This document shows, piece by piece, positions 1 to 11,755 of a stretch of DNA of 64,000 nt. Under the pieces are notes generated by a model, which did no database searches, was not told where the DNA came from, and saw only the letters and a list, made by a program, of their open reading frames with translations. Made by a program: the position numbers and the translations under genes. Each line of letters opens with the position of its first letter. The stretch's first letter is position 1. The DNA is taken from the NCBI GenBank assembly GCA_015680685.1, contig MNCI01015933.1:585057-649056 (forward strand), in the 5' to 3' direction. Source of the stretch: Gnetum montanum (lineage: Eukaryota > Streptophyta > Gnetopsida > Gnetales > Gnetaceae).

Positions 1-607
1 GATCGTCTATATCATCCCAGCACTGCTCTAGCCCAAAAATACTAACCCCAGACCTGGGGTCCTGGGTAGCCCCGGCGGCAAATCTCCTGCTGCCCGTGGA
101 CACCGAAAGGGCCTTGTCCATACGGTTGGTAAGCAGCACACGAACAGCGGTGTCGAAGCTGGCGACGGAAATCACCGAGAAGGCCGTGGAATTCACGGTG
201 GACCAGCCGACCTGGTCGAGTTGTCCGGCGAACTCAAACAACTCCCACCGCAGAAAACAGTATCCAAACCAGATCCGGGCTCCGGGAGCGTTGCCGCAGA
301 GCCTGCGGAGGCCGGCCACCGCACCGGAGGTCCAATTTTTCCATGTTCCAGGCCCCGCGTCTGCCCGGCATGCCACCAGACCATGCACGGACCCGTGCAC
401 GGACACCGAAAACCCGGTTTTCGACACGCCTGTGACGAGGTCCCGGAGGACCAGCGTCAGGTTACGGTCCACTGCGCTGCCGTTGCTGAAATTTGGGCCA
501 TTACTGCAGATGTTAGCTTGCGGACTATCCGCGGAGACTCGGCAGACATTTACTGAGACGAATATGAGTGCGAGAAACAGCACAGATTTTGTGGATTCTC
601 CCGGCAT
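1..607 (-). CDS. Secreted Gnk2/DUF26 cysteine-rich protein, N-terminal part (CRK or CRRSP type); runs off the window
   Basis: An open frame of 202 codons starts at the ATG at 607-605 and leaves the window at base 1 without a stop. Residues 1-26 look like a signal peptide (hydrophobic VLFLALIFVSV). Residues 27-122 form one Gnk2/DUF26 domain: Cys34 after ANI, Cys80 in LVACRAD, LRRLCGNAPGAR around 104, and YCFLRWE at 116-122. Residues 143-202 match the start of a second domain (RRFAAG, then FGLEQC at Cys196). Double DUF26 ectodomains occur in secreted CRRSPs, plasmodesmata-located proteins and cysteine-rich receptor kinases; the missing 3' end would decide between them. The central C-X8-C-X2-C motif reads C-X8-W-X2-W (Trp89, Trp92). 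N-glycosylation sequons lie at Asn42, 49, 91 and 139. No intron is visible in this part. GC-rich codon use contrasts with the AT-rich transposons around it. Confidence 0.86.
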   Translation of the reverse strand, partial: MPGESTKSVLFLALIFVSVNVCRVSADSPQANICSNGPNFSNGSAVDRNLTLVLRDLVTGVSKTGFSVSVHGSVHGLVACRADAGPGTWKNWTSGAVAGLRRLCGNAPGARIWFGYCFLRWELFEFAGQLDQVGWSTVNSTAFSVISVASFDTAVRVLLTNRMDKALSVSTGSRRFAAGATQDPRSGVSIFGLEQCWDDIDD

Positions 608-1500
608 TCTGCAGATCTAAGCAGAAATGCTGGCTGGCTTACTGGATTTCTTTCTTTTGGTTTCTGGGTGGATTATGGATCAGGATTACTTTGGTGCGTT
701 AATTATGGCGTCGTGCAGGCTGTGAACATGCACGTTGGTGGCTGTGACGTAAAAAGTCATGGATTTGCATTTGTTTAGTAAGAAATCGATGAGATTGTGG
801 CACTGCAGTATGTTTTGGTGATGTATGTTGAGGACTTTGTCGTCTATGTACGAGGAAAGCTTACCTTGTGCCACGGATTTGCTTGAATCCATGACATCTG
901 ATTGCCTGGATACTCGTCACCCACCTCTGTAATCATGCTTCTTTGAATAAGGAAGTGGGATGTTGTCGGATATCTTAACGGAATGTACCCCGAGATGTAA
1001 AAAGCGCCCCTGACCTGTAAGGAGAGTTTTTACGCAGCTGTGTATTGACTAAATGTTTAAAGAAATAATAATGATATATAGTTTAATTAAAACTTAATAA
1101 CTTACCTGATTTGATATACTTTGAAATTTTTTCATATTATTATTTACTTTTTTGGGGTCCGAAATTCCCCACCCCTTAGAACTTAATAACTCAGCATTAT
1201 CCATCTATAAGACTCTTGATTTTGACTGTTGATTTCAAAGCTCCAAGTTATGGGTTCAATTTTGGTGGGTAATGTTGAGTTATTAAGTTCTAACTGGTTT
1301 ATATATCTTGAATTCTCCCCTCACACCACACCAAATTCATCAAACCTGAAACAATGATACAAGTACATCTAAAGATGTGCATTTAACACGATAATTTCAA
1401 AGAATTAAAGAGGGTTATGATGATGCATGTGACTTAAACAAGTAACTTTTTTAACTTAGAAAACAGTGAGCTAGTCACTTAAACCACTTATAATTTTTAT
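608..1500 (-). other. 5' flank of the DUF26 gene; no gene seen
   Basis: This AT-rich stretch lies upstream of the minus-strand gene and should hold its 5' UTR and promoter. I see no convincing TATA box within about 100 bp of the start. A TATATA run at 1075-1080 is probably too far away. Nothing here resembles a protein domain. The boundary with the transposon TE-D is not visible. Confidence 0.4.
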
Positions 1501-2311
1501 ATATGACTAAGTTACTACAAATCTTATAGTGCTTGTCAATGGTTGCTTATAAAGCTGGTAGCATAAACTAAGTATCTTCTAGTATTATAAATTAAGGAGA
1601 AAAGAAAATAAAACAAAAGATTTTCGTGTAGGATCACATCTTTTGATCCTCTTATTTTCTTCACTATGTGTGTATTTTTGTAGGTTCTAGGCTTCATCTT
1701 ATGGGCCATGGAGTTATCTTGCCTAAAATTTGACCTCTTAGAAGAGACATCTTGGATGTCAGGAGATGTCTTGGAAATTTTTGCATACATCTAGGATGAG
1801 ACATCTCATTGGAGAGGAGATGTTTCACAAGTTGCTAAGATTTCTCAGGTTGGGTTGAGACATCTCAACTATAGTAGGAGACATCTTAGCCAAGAATGAG
1901 ACATCTTCCCAGAATGACTAGTTTGATAGCAGGACATCCTAGAAAGGATAGAGACAACCTAAATGGCTAGGAGAACTTTCAAAATCGCCTATTCCAATTT
2001 GGGATATAGTGAGAGAAGGTGGAAAAAGAGTTAAACATTGTAGAATCTTCAAGTTAGCTTGAGGAAGATTTCTTAAGGATTGTGTCTTGCTTGGTTAATA
2101 AATATGGATTGTATTTCATGCTTATACCACCATGAGCGATCATGAGATGTCATAGAGAGATTTGAGTGAGATGTCAAGAGAGCACATGTAAAGAGTGCAT
2201 GAGTGTGTTGCAACTCTTGGTCAATTGAGTATTGGCCGAGTGTCTCTTATGTCTTGTGAGTTAAGATCTTAATTCTACATTATGGAAAAGACTCTATTGG
2301 TTGTGTCTTGC
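1501..2311 (+). mobile_element. TE-D, left part of its 5' LTR (start uncertain)
   Basis: This stretch is continuous with 31846 onward once TE-C is removed, because both flanks of TE-C carry CTTGC (2307-2311 and 31846-31850). The right part runs into an iMet-like primer site and a gag gene, so this part should be the upstream portion of the same LTR. It carries an array of GAGACATCTC-like motifs and an AATAAA at about 2097. I cannot see the true left LTR end; 1501 is an estimate. Confidence 0.45.
1735..1950 (+). repeat. Array of inverted AGACATCT / AGATGTCT motifs
   Basis: About eight copies of AGACATCT or its reverse complement AGATGTCT lie within 215 bp, in both orientations, with irregular spacing. 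The full motif GAGACATCTC is close to an inverted repeat. Its place in the presumed U3 of TE-D parallels the palindrome arrays in the Athila-like LTRs of this window. Confidence 0.6.
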
Positions 2312-3215
2312 TAATAAGCAGTGAATAGACCTTATGCCCAACCATAAGAATCACTAAACGTTCACGCATGATTCGGTCGGATTCCATGGACTTATAGCCT
2401 TCTAAGTACACCAATCTCTAGGAAGTGAAACTAAGCACTACAATCATTGTCTTCCCAATTACACTTGTGAAATGCAAAGGTATGGTTAAGTGCAACTGAG
2501 GCATATGATTTTTATCATTTTTTTATGTTTCATGTTTTAAGTTGCCTAAGGATAAAGAATAATGTATAAAATAAAATAATTAGATTTCTAATTTAATCTA
2601 ACTAACTACACCTAACTAATTCTAACATAAGCATCCGTTGCCACTTGTTGTACACATCTTGAACACATTTAACACTACTGGGTTACCAAACGTTAAGCAT
2701 TACTAGGATTACCAAGCATCAAGCGTATGCTTGAAGTGATTGTACTTATGTGCTTAATTAACCACTATTTAATCTAGCTTAATTAATTATTTAATTACTT
2801 AAAGCATTAAAGACAATTCCATAAAACACTAAATGCATAAGTAAACAATTAATCTATTTTGAAGTGTTGTAAGGTTTATAAAAAATCTCATCTTTATTGG
2901 TGCACACACTACTGTGCTCAGGTACAACAGTGCTCAAATAAAGATTTGTACACTCTTTGACTCCTACTATGGGCACTTAGAAAAATATTCTAACTTTTGA
3001 ATGATAAAACTACAAGAGCTCCACTACAACTATGATAAAAGATGCCATAAACATGATGGGTGAGTGTGTATTTATAGGCAAATACTGACACTATGTTAAC
3101 GAGGCCACGTAAATGCATCAAATCCCATGTCGACATGGCTACATTGATGGGATCACATCGATGGGGCTAGGTTGACGAGGGCTTGTCAATGTAACCTAGA
3201 AAATGTGACTCATCA
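2312..3215 (-). repeat. TE-C 3' LTR
   Basis: It pairs with 30921-31845 and ends in GACTCATCA. The start is decayed (TAATAAGCAGTG against TGATGAGCAGTG). The minus-strand TATA box (TATAAATA) is at 3069-3076. Upstream of it on that strand, 3085-3200, lies the TCGATG/GTTGAC-type palindrome array that marks this family. Confidence 0.88.
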
Positions 3216-3234
3216 TAACCCCCATAATTGAATG
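3216..3234 (-). promoter_or_regulatory. TE-C polypurine tract
   Basis: Read on the minus strand it is ATTCAATTATGGGGGTTA directly before the 3' LTR. That is the expected site of plus-strand priming. TE-A, TE-B, TE-F, TE-G, TE-H and TE-J have matching tracts at the same place. Confidence 0.75.
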
Positions 3235-3469
3235 AAAGCTCGTCCTCGAGTGGACAAAAGGAGGACAAAGTTTCTTACAAAATTTTGGGAAGGTATGGGA
3301 TTATTGACTATCTACTAACATACACAAACAAAACACATATGAATAAACACTAAGTGCCTAACTGTACAAAATTACAATCATCACAAAATTTTGGTGTTCA
3401 GGAAAACAAAATTGAACACCAAGACAAAAATGAAGAACACAATTCCTCTAATTGCATGAAGATGAGGAA

Positions 3470-6325
3470 GAAGTTCAAATGATCCTAAGTGATAGAGGCT
3501 CTTAAGGCTCCAAAGGACCTTCTCCTACTTTAGGCACACACGGTGGTTAAGGTGGTTGTGGTTGTCTTGTGGCAACTGCAACTTTTGGTAGAAGATAGTG
3601 CCTTCATCTTCTCCTTCTTAGTCCTAGGATTGTTCATGGTACACACCGCATTACAAATGTGGGCCAATGTGGGAACAGATCAAGGATAAGGCATTGCCAA
3701 GAACAGCTCCTTAACATTGATGAACTAGGTAGCAAAAAGTTTACATTAAACATCCAATGCCTTTACTACATTCTATAGCTCTAGGTAGTCACTGATTCTC
3801 TTGGCTAGGTTCTTAGCTATAAATTGTTGATTGATGAAGCGTTGCCTAAGAAAATTGAGTTCTCCATTTGTCACCTCAAGCTTTTGCTTGGTATCTTTGT
3901 GATGCTTGAACTCAACTTTATACAACAAGTGAATTGGTCACCTATTTTTCCAATTCAAACTGCACTTGTCCAGTAGTTAGCATTGCTAGATTTGCATAAC
4001 TAAAATTGGCAAGCTCCATGTACTGCATCATCTCCTCAATTTGCAAATCCCTCATGTAGATCTTCACCTTGTTATAGTCTTTCAACCCATTAAAGATAGG
4101 CTACCAGACATCACCTCCTTCCTTGAGCTACTAGAGGACCTCATTAACTTTTGCCTTTATCATCTGAATATGTTTTTCATTGACTTCTATTTGTAGATTG
4201 ACCTAATCTCTATAGTGATTTTATACTATCTTAAATTTAAGAGCCTCATTTTTTAGGTAGCTACTTTTATTGTAGATTTCTAGTGACGAAGGGCTCTGAC
4301 TTCCTTCATGGAGAGATTTCTATTTTCAGCTGAAAATCTACTCAGTTCAGTATTTACTCTAGCTAGCTGCTCCTACTATTGATAGATGAAATCTTTCATT
4401 TGCTACTTTTTCATATCAACATTCCATAGGCAGTGATTTTTTGTTGTCAAGGTGACATTCTCTTGGCAAGTCTAATCCAAAGCCTTGTGGATATTATGCA
4501 TGGTGACATCAGCCAAGGATTGATCAAAGATTGTTTTCTCCTTCACATCCTCAACCTTCTTGAGCATTTCTTGAAGTTGTTAAAAAGCTACATCATGGGT
4601 TAATGTAGGGCTGAGAAGTAAAGGGTCAACAACGTGGGCTCTTAGTTCAACAACCTTCATAGCCAGGCATTGCTTTTGAGCTCAAGCTATTTCAAGTTGC
4701 CCTTCCATGATAATTCATGTGCTCCTTACTTCCAACAACTTCAATTGGGTTATAGTGATTGTATTTGGAAGGTCAAAGACATCTGAAATCGGTTGTCTAG
4801 TTCCCACTAGTTGGTATAGTAACTCCTTATGCTAGGTTGCACTTAATTTGCTACTAACTATTCCTGTAGATGTCTACACATCATTGATTATTGAAACATC
4901 TAATAAAAACATCGTAGGTGCATTTAATGCCTCTACAATTCTATCATCAACCACCTCTATTGCTATCTCTTGCCCATGGTGCTACATCACCAAGATAGTT
5001 GCCCCCTTGCCCTCCTCTAGATGCACCAAGAAAGTAGCAGCATTCCTAGAGATTTTTGGGAATTGTTGTAGTTGTGGGAGAAATACCATTACCTCTTGAG
5101 TGCTAGGATTCAATCTTATGAGCAAAGACATTCTTTGGGTTGAAAATATTGATCCACCTCTCTCCATTTGGCTGATGGTTTGAGTCACTTTGTTGAGGTG
5201 ACTCATCATTGGGTGATACATAGATGGATCACCACCACTTGTTCTTGCTTGCTACTCTTGCTGACATAAGAGCTACTCTAAGATCTCACACATTCATTAA
5301 AGGGTAGCATGGGACTTTACCATTGTTTAGTGAGTGGATGGTGGAGGTGGTGGCTATTAATCCTCTTCCTTGGTTATTGTGGGAGTCTTGTCTTTCATCA
5401 TTTCTACCCAAGAGGCAAAAGGAGTATGCCACATTGTTTTGTTGGCATAGAGAACTATTTTTGCTCTTTTGCATAATTTTTTGATGAGGCAAGAAAAGGG
5501 CAGGGTCTTCCTTCCACACTTGTTTTTCTTAAATCACTTCTCTATTTCTAGATAGATTAGTTGTGGAAGGTTCACAAGGAATTTTTCACATAGAGTAGCA
5601 CATGATAAGATAGAAAAGGTAGTCACCTTACTAGGCCTCATCATCAGATTGAGGTGTTAAGCTACTATCTTGAAATATATGCACTCCACTGAGGTGAGTG
5701 TGCCATACGCATTGTGGTCCACTCCATAACATTTCTGGGTCCACTTCTTCTTTTCCTTCATGTTTGCTTGTGTAGAGATCTCTATCAAATTTGTTCAAAT
5801 ATCAAGCAACCCAAGGGCCTATGTAATGGCTTCCACTAAGTAGGACACTTAAATGTCCTTGATCTTTACAATGGATTCAACTTGCCTACCATTCCAAAAG
5901 AGATATGTCTCTTTTAGGTACCATTCCTTACTAGAAGTGATGATTGACCACATGGGAGAGTTTTGCAATTGCTTCTTGAATTTTGATGGAGCATGTTCTA
6001 AGAATGGTCTAAAGTTTAATTCTTGGAGAACTAAATGTTAAATGTCATGAGGCTTGATATGATCAAGGCAAGCTTAATTCAATATAACCTCAAGTCTTGG
6101 CACTAGTCCTAGTGCCTCATCTCAGTGGGATTATTTAGTTACAATCACTTCCTTGGAAATCTATCAAATAGATTCCACTTTAGAGTCCTCTCGAAGAGGT
6201 CCTATCACATGAGTTTTTGCTACCTATTCTTGGGATTATTCTTGTTTCTCCCTTCTAGGTCTAGGCCATTTGTCCCTTGGTTGATATGGTTCTCCTTCTT
6301 GTGGGCTTTTTAGTCTAGGTGCCAT
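3470..6325 (-). pseudogene. TE-C accessory ORF (env-position ORF with plant-transposon-like domain and coiled coil)
   Basis: The start ATG (6325-6323) follows a splice-acceptor-like GATTATAG. The decayed frame covers roughly 950 codons. The first third has a globular domain homologous to those of TE-B and TE-I (for example LPFSCLIKKLCKRAKI). Near 5000-5200 is a well-kept stretch with ATFLVHLEEGKG. The last third is rich in Glu, Gln, Lys and Leu and looks coiled-coil (NRNLSMKEVRALRH-like, shared with TE-B). The N-terminal domain resembles the 'putative plant transposon protein' family found 3' of integrase in Athila-type elements; that is from memory. Stops are frequent, mostly TAG/TAA. Function unknown. 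Confidence 0.6.
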
Positions 6326-6756
6326 CTATAATCACAACATGACCAAGGATTAGCACTTAGTGTGTAACTTTGAAACATTTGGAATACCTTATCCCTTGGG
6401 GTAGTTACACTTGGCTAAGTTGTGATCATGCTTAGTTTGATTATTTTAATATTATCTAATTAAATAGGTTACCAAAGTGTGTTGGAAGGGTTTAACTCTC
6501 ATAGGTAGATGATTTAATATTATTATATTTATTAAACACATGGGGGAGTTAGAAAAATTCTGAAAAATTTTCTATCAAAAACCTAAGTTTTGTGGCCCTC
6601 ATGATGTAAAGCATACGTTCAAAAGCTTAGGGCTAAAGAATAGAGTGAATAAGACAAATGGTTTGAAAGTTACAAGCTTTGGAAGGTTTTGATCTTTAAA
6701 AATTTGTAAAAACTCCCCTTACATTTGAAGCAAATGGAAAAAAATTTGGTGAGTGC

Positions 6757-6870
6757 TATATATAGAATTTTTTCAATGCATTGATTGGGCCTCCTTGATG
6801 GGGCTAGGTCAACGTGATTAGCTGCATTGACTAGGCCTAGTCGATGTGGTTAGTGATCATCGTTGACCAA
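6757..6870 (-). promoter_or_regulatory. TE-C internal promoter: palindrome array plus TATA box
   Basis: Read on the minus strand, an array of GTTGAC/TCGATG/GCCTAG motifs (6775-6870) is followed by TATATATA (6757-6764) and CACTCACC. The 13-mer GATGGGGCTAGGT occurs here (6797-6809) and in the LTR array (3160-3172). CACTCACC also follows the LTR TATA box. It lies about 440 bp upstream of the accessory ORF, so it looks like a promoter for that ORF built like the LTR promoter. Confidence 0.6.
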
Positions 6871-8530
6871 GTTAAAATTCAAAAAATACAAGGAGTTTTT
6901 AAATGAAATTAGAATCAAATGGAAGCCCAAAAAGCCAACAACACAATGAAATACATGAAGAGGGCTTGAGATTTCTTAAAAGATGGAGAATAATTAGAGA
7001 AATGCCTTAAGGAGCACATAGTTGGTTGCTACCAATGGGGAATGCAAAAGATTTGATTATCAAAATGCCCAAGGATAAGAGACTTAACTTAGCCTAACTA
7101 AGAACTATTCAAGTGGGTCCTCCCCATAGTAGGCTTATGCCCATTTTTTGCCCTTACGTAATCTTAACTAAGGAGTCCATGGATCCCATAGTTGATTAAT
7201 GGTTACAAAATCTTAAGCACCAAATCCCAAAGAATCTACCTAAGAATTTCAACACATCAAACTAAGATATTAAACAAAAAGATGAATACCAATAGTAAGG
7301 TGAGTTATGGAAAGTATTGATGGATAGAATAAAGAGTGAAATGGATGTCCCAATCATGATCACATGAAGTCCCATGTGGATTCTATGGTTAAATAACTTG
7401 ATAAAGTCCAACCTTAGTCCAGACCAAAACCAACCACTTGAAGTGACTTCGCATTTAAACTCTAGGACCAATCCATATCCTTGAGACAAAAAAATGCTCC
7501 CATAGATAACCACCATTCCTTATTTGAGAAGACAAGATAAGTAGGAAGTGAGAAAGGGCCTTAGTTAGAGGGGACCTTAAGGCATGGGTAACATGTCTTT
7601 CTAGTCCCATAACTAGTGCTTATAGCCTATTTATTTTTTCTAAGGGATGTACTTTGAATTTCCATCATGTGGTTTTTTGAGTATTTTATGTTTTTATGAT
7701 TTTTTTTGTATGGGAACCACACCATGCAAAGACTTATTCAACTTCCTATTATTGGTCAACATAGAACAATAAGAAATCCATGAAAACACACATGAAATCA
7801 AGCAAGTAGAGAGGCACAAAGAGTATTGAATTCTCTTGAAGTCACATATTTTTCAAATCCTTTAATCTTTCCCATGTTTAAAAACTACCAATGTCACAAA
7901 TTCGTTAAAGTTTCATTAATGAAAAAGGAACCTTATACTTCCAAAACTAGGAAAACCATAGAGTTGGTGGTTGGGTGGATGACATGGACTCACTATCTAT
8001 TCCATGAAAAAGAAACTTGTCTTAGTCATTGGTCATCATAATTAAAAAATAGAAAACAAACATTAGCAATCAAAAACATTAGGTACAAACCACCATTAGT
8101 AAATAGTTACAACATCATTGCGTCCTATTAATAATAAAGTACTTACATTAGAAGAGAAGAAAAATTGACATCAAAATAAGGAAAAATATAAAAGAAATTG
8201 TAAAATATTCAAGAAAAATAAAACATACAAATGATGTTGTAAAACAAAAATTTGGAAAAATAACAAAGTGTAAAACAAAAATGGTATAAATACAAAGAAA
8301 GTATGAGACAAAAAGATGTAAAAACAAAAAAGGAGAAAAATTGAGGAGTTCCTTATATAGTTAGCATGGATGGCCATCTCTTCCATAACTGAGTTGAAAG
8401 GAGAAGATTCAAAAGATTGAGTAAGGTCATCCATCCAATGAGGTGTTACTTGCACTAGCTTGCATGGATTTATGGAAAGGTTTGACATGTTATGTGTTGA
8501 TCAGTTGCTTTTTGTTTAGGCTCTCAGGTT
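6871..8530 (-). other. TE-C 3' non-coding region
   Basis: No domain is seen. It holds a conserved block at 7111-7140 (CTACTATGGGGAGGACCCAC on the minus strand), an AT-rich minisatellite of TGTAAAACAAAAA-like units at 8170-8345, and an internal polypurine-like site at 8371-8393 (AGTTATGGAAGAGATGGCC on the minus strand). Confidence 0.55.
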
Positions 8531-9640
8531 TGTAAACCAACATGACCTAGGAAGAAAAGGTTTCATAAATAATATTAGGCCCTTTGCACAATGTTTAGAA
8601 CTTAGTTTGTTGAGATACATGGATGGGGTTCCAGTAGTGGACCTTGTCTCTAGGTTAAAATTTCACTTTTCTTATCCTAAGAAAATGGTGTTGTTTACTA
8701 AATGATTTGTGTACTTCATTAAAGGATAGTGCCACTAATTGATTCTCATCTAGCACATTGAGGTTCATCAATCTCTCTTTTTATGCTAGGATTAGGTCAA
8801 GTTCAAAGTCACAAGTTGTTGAAAGTGTACAAAGCTCGGATTGAATTAGAAGAGTTGGTAATTTTCTTTACACCAAATCATAAGGAGAGTAGGCTATAGG
8901 AAGTTTTCATGTTGAGCAATATGCCCATAGGAAATCATTAAGTTTTGTGCTTGAGTCTCTCCTATATTTACCAGTTGTTCTTATTAAGATTTTCTTGATC
9001 TCCCTATTAGTAGCCTCTGCTTGACCATTGGCTTGGGGGTCGTAGGGTGTTATTAATTTATGTTCAACCCCCAAGCATTACATGAGCTTGTGAAAAGTAG
9101 CACTTGTAAAATGAGTACCATTGTTAGAAATTAGCGCACATGGCACTCCAAACCTGGTTACAACATTTTGTTGTGTGAACTGTGCAATAGTGGAAGATGT
9201 ACAGTTGGTGATGACTACTACTTCTACCCATTTCATATAATAGTTAACAATAAGTATTATGTATGCCTTTCAATTTGACATGGGTATGATAGAACCCATA
9301 AAGTCTATACCCCATATGTCAAAGGGTTCCAGTGGTTGGATCCACTGCTAAAGTCTCTCCATTCAAGTAGTCATCCCATGGTCTCATTGATGATGTTCAT
9401 AAGAGCAGAAGAATTGGTGGGAATCCTTGAAGATTGTTGGCCAATAGTACCCTACCATCAAGATTTTAATGACCATGTGGCTCCTTACATAGTGGCCTCC
9501 ATAAGGACCCTTGTGAGCATCTTGGAGAATGAATAATTAGTTAGCATCAGGAACACACCAACAAAGTAAGCCATTAATGCATAACTTGTAAAGGTTTTCA
9601 TTAATATCCATGAAGTGTTTTTCTTGATGAAGAAACTATT
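8530..9640 (-). pseudogene. TE-C integrase, degraded
   Basis: The catalytic core begins near 9320 with DIWGIDFMGS (first Asp kept). MKWVEVV and FTQQNVVTRFGVP follow. The second acidic residue is Asn (SNNGTHF instead of SDNGTHF). The third Glu is kept in GQAEATNREI. Downstream come the C-terminal domain and the GPNIIYETF motif typical of Ty3/gypsy integrase tails. Several TAG/TAA stops break the frame. It acts after RNase H in the polyprotein and would join cDNA to the genome. Confidence 0.75.
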
Positions 9641-9649
9641 GTTTCTTCC

Positions 9650-10995
9650 AGTGATCTAACTCTTGTGACATCTCTTAAGTGAAAAGATAAGTGAGGATGT
9701 CATCATACCATTTTGGTTTAGTGGACACTTATTCATTTATTGCACTAGAAAAGAGGAGTTAATCAAGAAATTGATCAAAGAGTGGGCTATCATCCTCTTT
9801 GTTGTTCCATTGTAACTGAGACAAGTGTTTAGTGATCACATTCTTAGACCTCTTTCAATCTACCATTGTAAGATTGAACTCCTGCAAGATCACCAGCCAC
9901 CATATGACATGGGGGCTCACCATTTGTTTATTCATTAGGAAGTGAATGGCATTATGGTCGATGTGCACAAACACTTTATATTTAAGCACATAGTGCTTGA
10001 ACTTCTCTAAAGCATACACCACTACCATTAGCTATGCAACCACAATATTGTGGTGTAATTGAGCTATGCAACCACAATGTTGTAGCTTGCATAGTGGATG
10101 TAATATGGATGTTTTTTATCATCCAACTATGTAAGCACAGCTTCCATGGCATAGTTTGATGCATTCATCATGATGTAAAATGGATGAGACCAATCAAATA
10201 ATCGTAGAATTGGAATTCCTACAAGATTCTCCTTAAGCTTTTGAAATGCCTTTTCTCATTTCTTGATCCATATGAATGGAGAATATTTCTTTGTAAGCTT
10301 GACCAATGGTTTTGCAACCTTAAAGAAACTATTTATGACTCATTGGTAGTAGCTAGTGTGTTCAAGGAATGACTAGACATATTTAATGATTTTTGGTTGA
10401 TGGGTTATTCCTTGGATGACCTAAATCTTTTCAGGGTCCACCTCAATCCTTAGTTGAGAAATTTTATGCCCCAACATAATGCCCTCCTAGACCATGAGAT
10501 GGCTCTTTTTCCAATTAGGCCAAAGATTAGTCTACATGCATCTTTTAAGCACTTGCTCAAGGTGGTCTTAGGCTTACTCGCACGTAGTGTCATAGGCAAA
10601 TAAGTCATTCATGAAGAATTTCACCTCACTACTAATTTTCTACTAAAAAATGCTTAGGACAAGGTGTTGAAAAGTTGCAGGGGAATTACATAGACCAAAG
10701 GGCATCTTACGATATGCAAAAGTCCCTTAGGGACTTGTGAATGTTGTTTTGTCCTAATTCTTAGGCATGATCTAAATTTGGTTATAACCACTATAACCAT
10801 CTAGAAAGCTAAAATAGAAATGCCTAGAAATAGTGTCAAACACTTGGTCCACAAATGACAATGGAAAATGTCTTTGAACATCATCATGTTCAACAACCTA
10901 AAATCAATACAGATCCACCACTTGCCATCTTTCTTTGGCATAATAACGAATGGGCTAACCCACTTGATATTTGCAATTTGATAGATGAACCCCAC
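9650..10995 (-). pseudogene. TE-C reverse transcriptase and RNase H, 3' part (after TE-B)
   Basis: The RT resumes at 10995 with GFIYQIANIKWVSPFVIMPKKDGKW and ICIDFRLLNMMMFKD, followed by the FGLCN-type palm region near 10690. The catalytic box near 10600 reads FMND instead of FMDD, so the first Asp is lost. RNase H follows at about 10150-9900 (ALEKFKHYV, VHIDHNAIHFLMN). The frame is broken by stops and shifts. Joining 27295 to 10995 restores a continuous RT reading across the CCCAC duplication. Confidence 0.8.
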
Positions 10996-11755
10996 TAATT
11001 AGTTGTGATTTGATGGGCCTTGATGTCAGATATGTGACATTGGAGTCCCAACATCATGTACCTGATGTTGGGGCTAATAAGCGACGTCGTGTACCTGAGG
11101 TTGCCTCATCTCAACCTTGCCTATAAATACTACACTTGGACTTCTAGATGAGACAACTTAGAGCTTAGGAAGTAGTAATAGATAGTTTCAGTTTTTAGTT
11201 TCTTCTTTCTAGTCCATTATTCCTAGTGCATGCCCACAGTGTGATGTTGGTAATTGTATGACACCTTTGTTTGAGTGTGACGTACTTGGACATGTTACAT
11301 GACTGGCAATAAAGATCGAGATTACTTCCATAATTGTAGCATCCACTTTAATTAATATTGTTGTTTTAATTATTTAATGCTTTCTTCAATTAAACATTTT
11401 CATTTATTATTACTTATTATTCATGCTATTAAGGGGAATGTATATGCCTTAATCACGAGAATTTATGTGTAAATACTTGGTTGCCTAAAGATGTATCATT
11501 TGGCACAACTAGTGACATACACTTGGTAATCCTAGAAGTAGCTCCACAAAGTTCAAGACATGTATTGATGATTAAGAATGGATACCATTGCCTTAGGCTA
11601 ATTTAGACTTTGTTTTCATTATTCATTAGTTAATCAATTTATCTCTTTCTATCATCAGAAGTAGCATAGCATAGAATTAGAAACCACATCATATGCCTCA
11701 CTTTGGCCTAAATCATACATGACAAAGCTACCATGAGTCCAAGTGGGAAGGCAGC
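10996..11755 (+). repeat. TE-B 5' LTR, left part
   Basis: It pairs with 26407-27289 and starts with a mutated TAATTAGTTG (TGATGAGTTG in the 3' copy). The palindrome array (11030-11100) contains GTCGTGTACCTGA at 11086-11098. A TATAAATA follows near 11123. The LTR is cut by TE-A and resumes at 18834. Confidence 0.85.

Noticed and set aside
96-620. Plus-strand open frames over the DUF26 gene
   Set aside because: The minus frame gives a signal peptide and DUF26 landmarks; the plus frames are GC-rich shadows with no recognisable domain.
686-892. 68-codon minus-strand frame upstream of the DUF26 gene
   Set aside because: No domain, no conservation evidence and AT-rich context. Could be an upstream ORF but nothing supports it.
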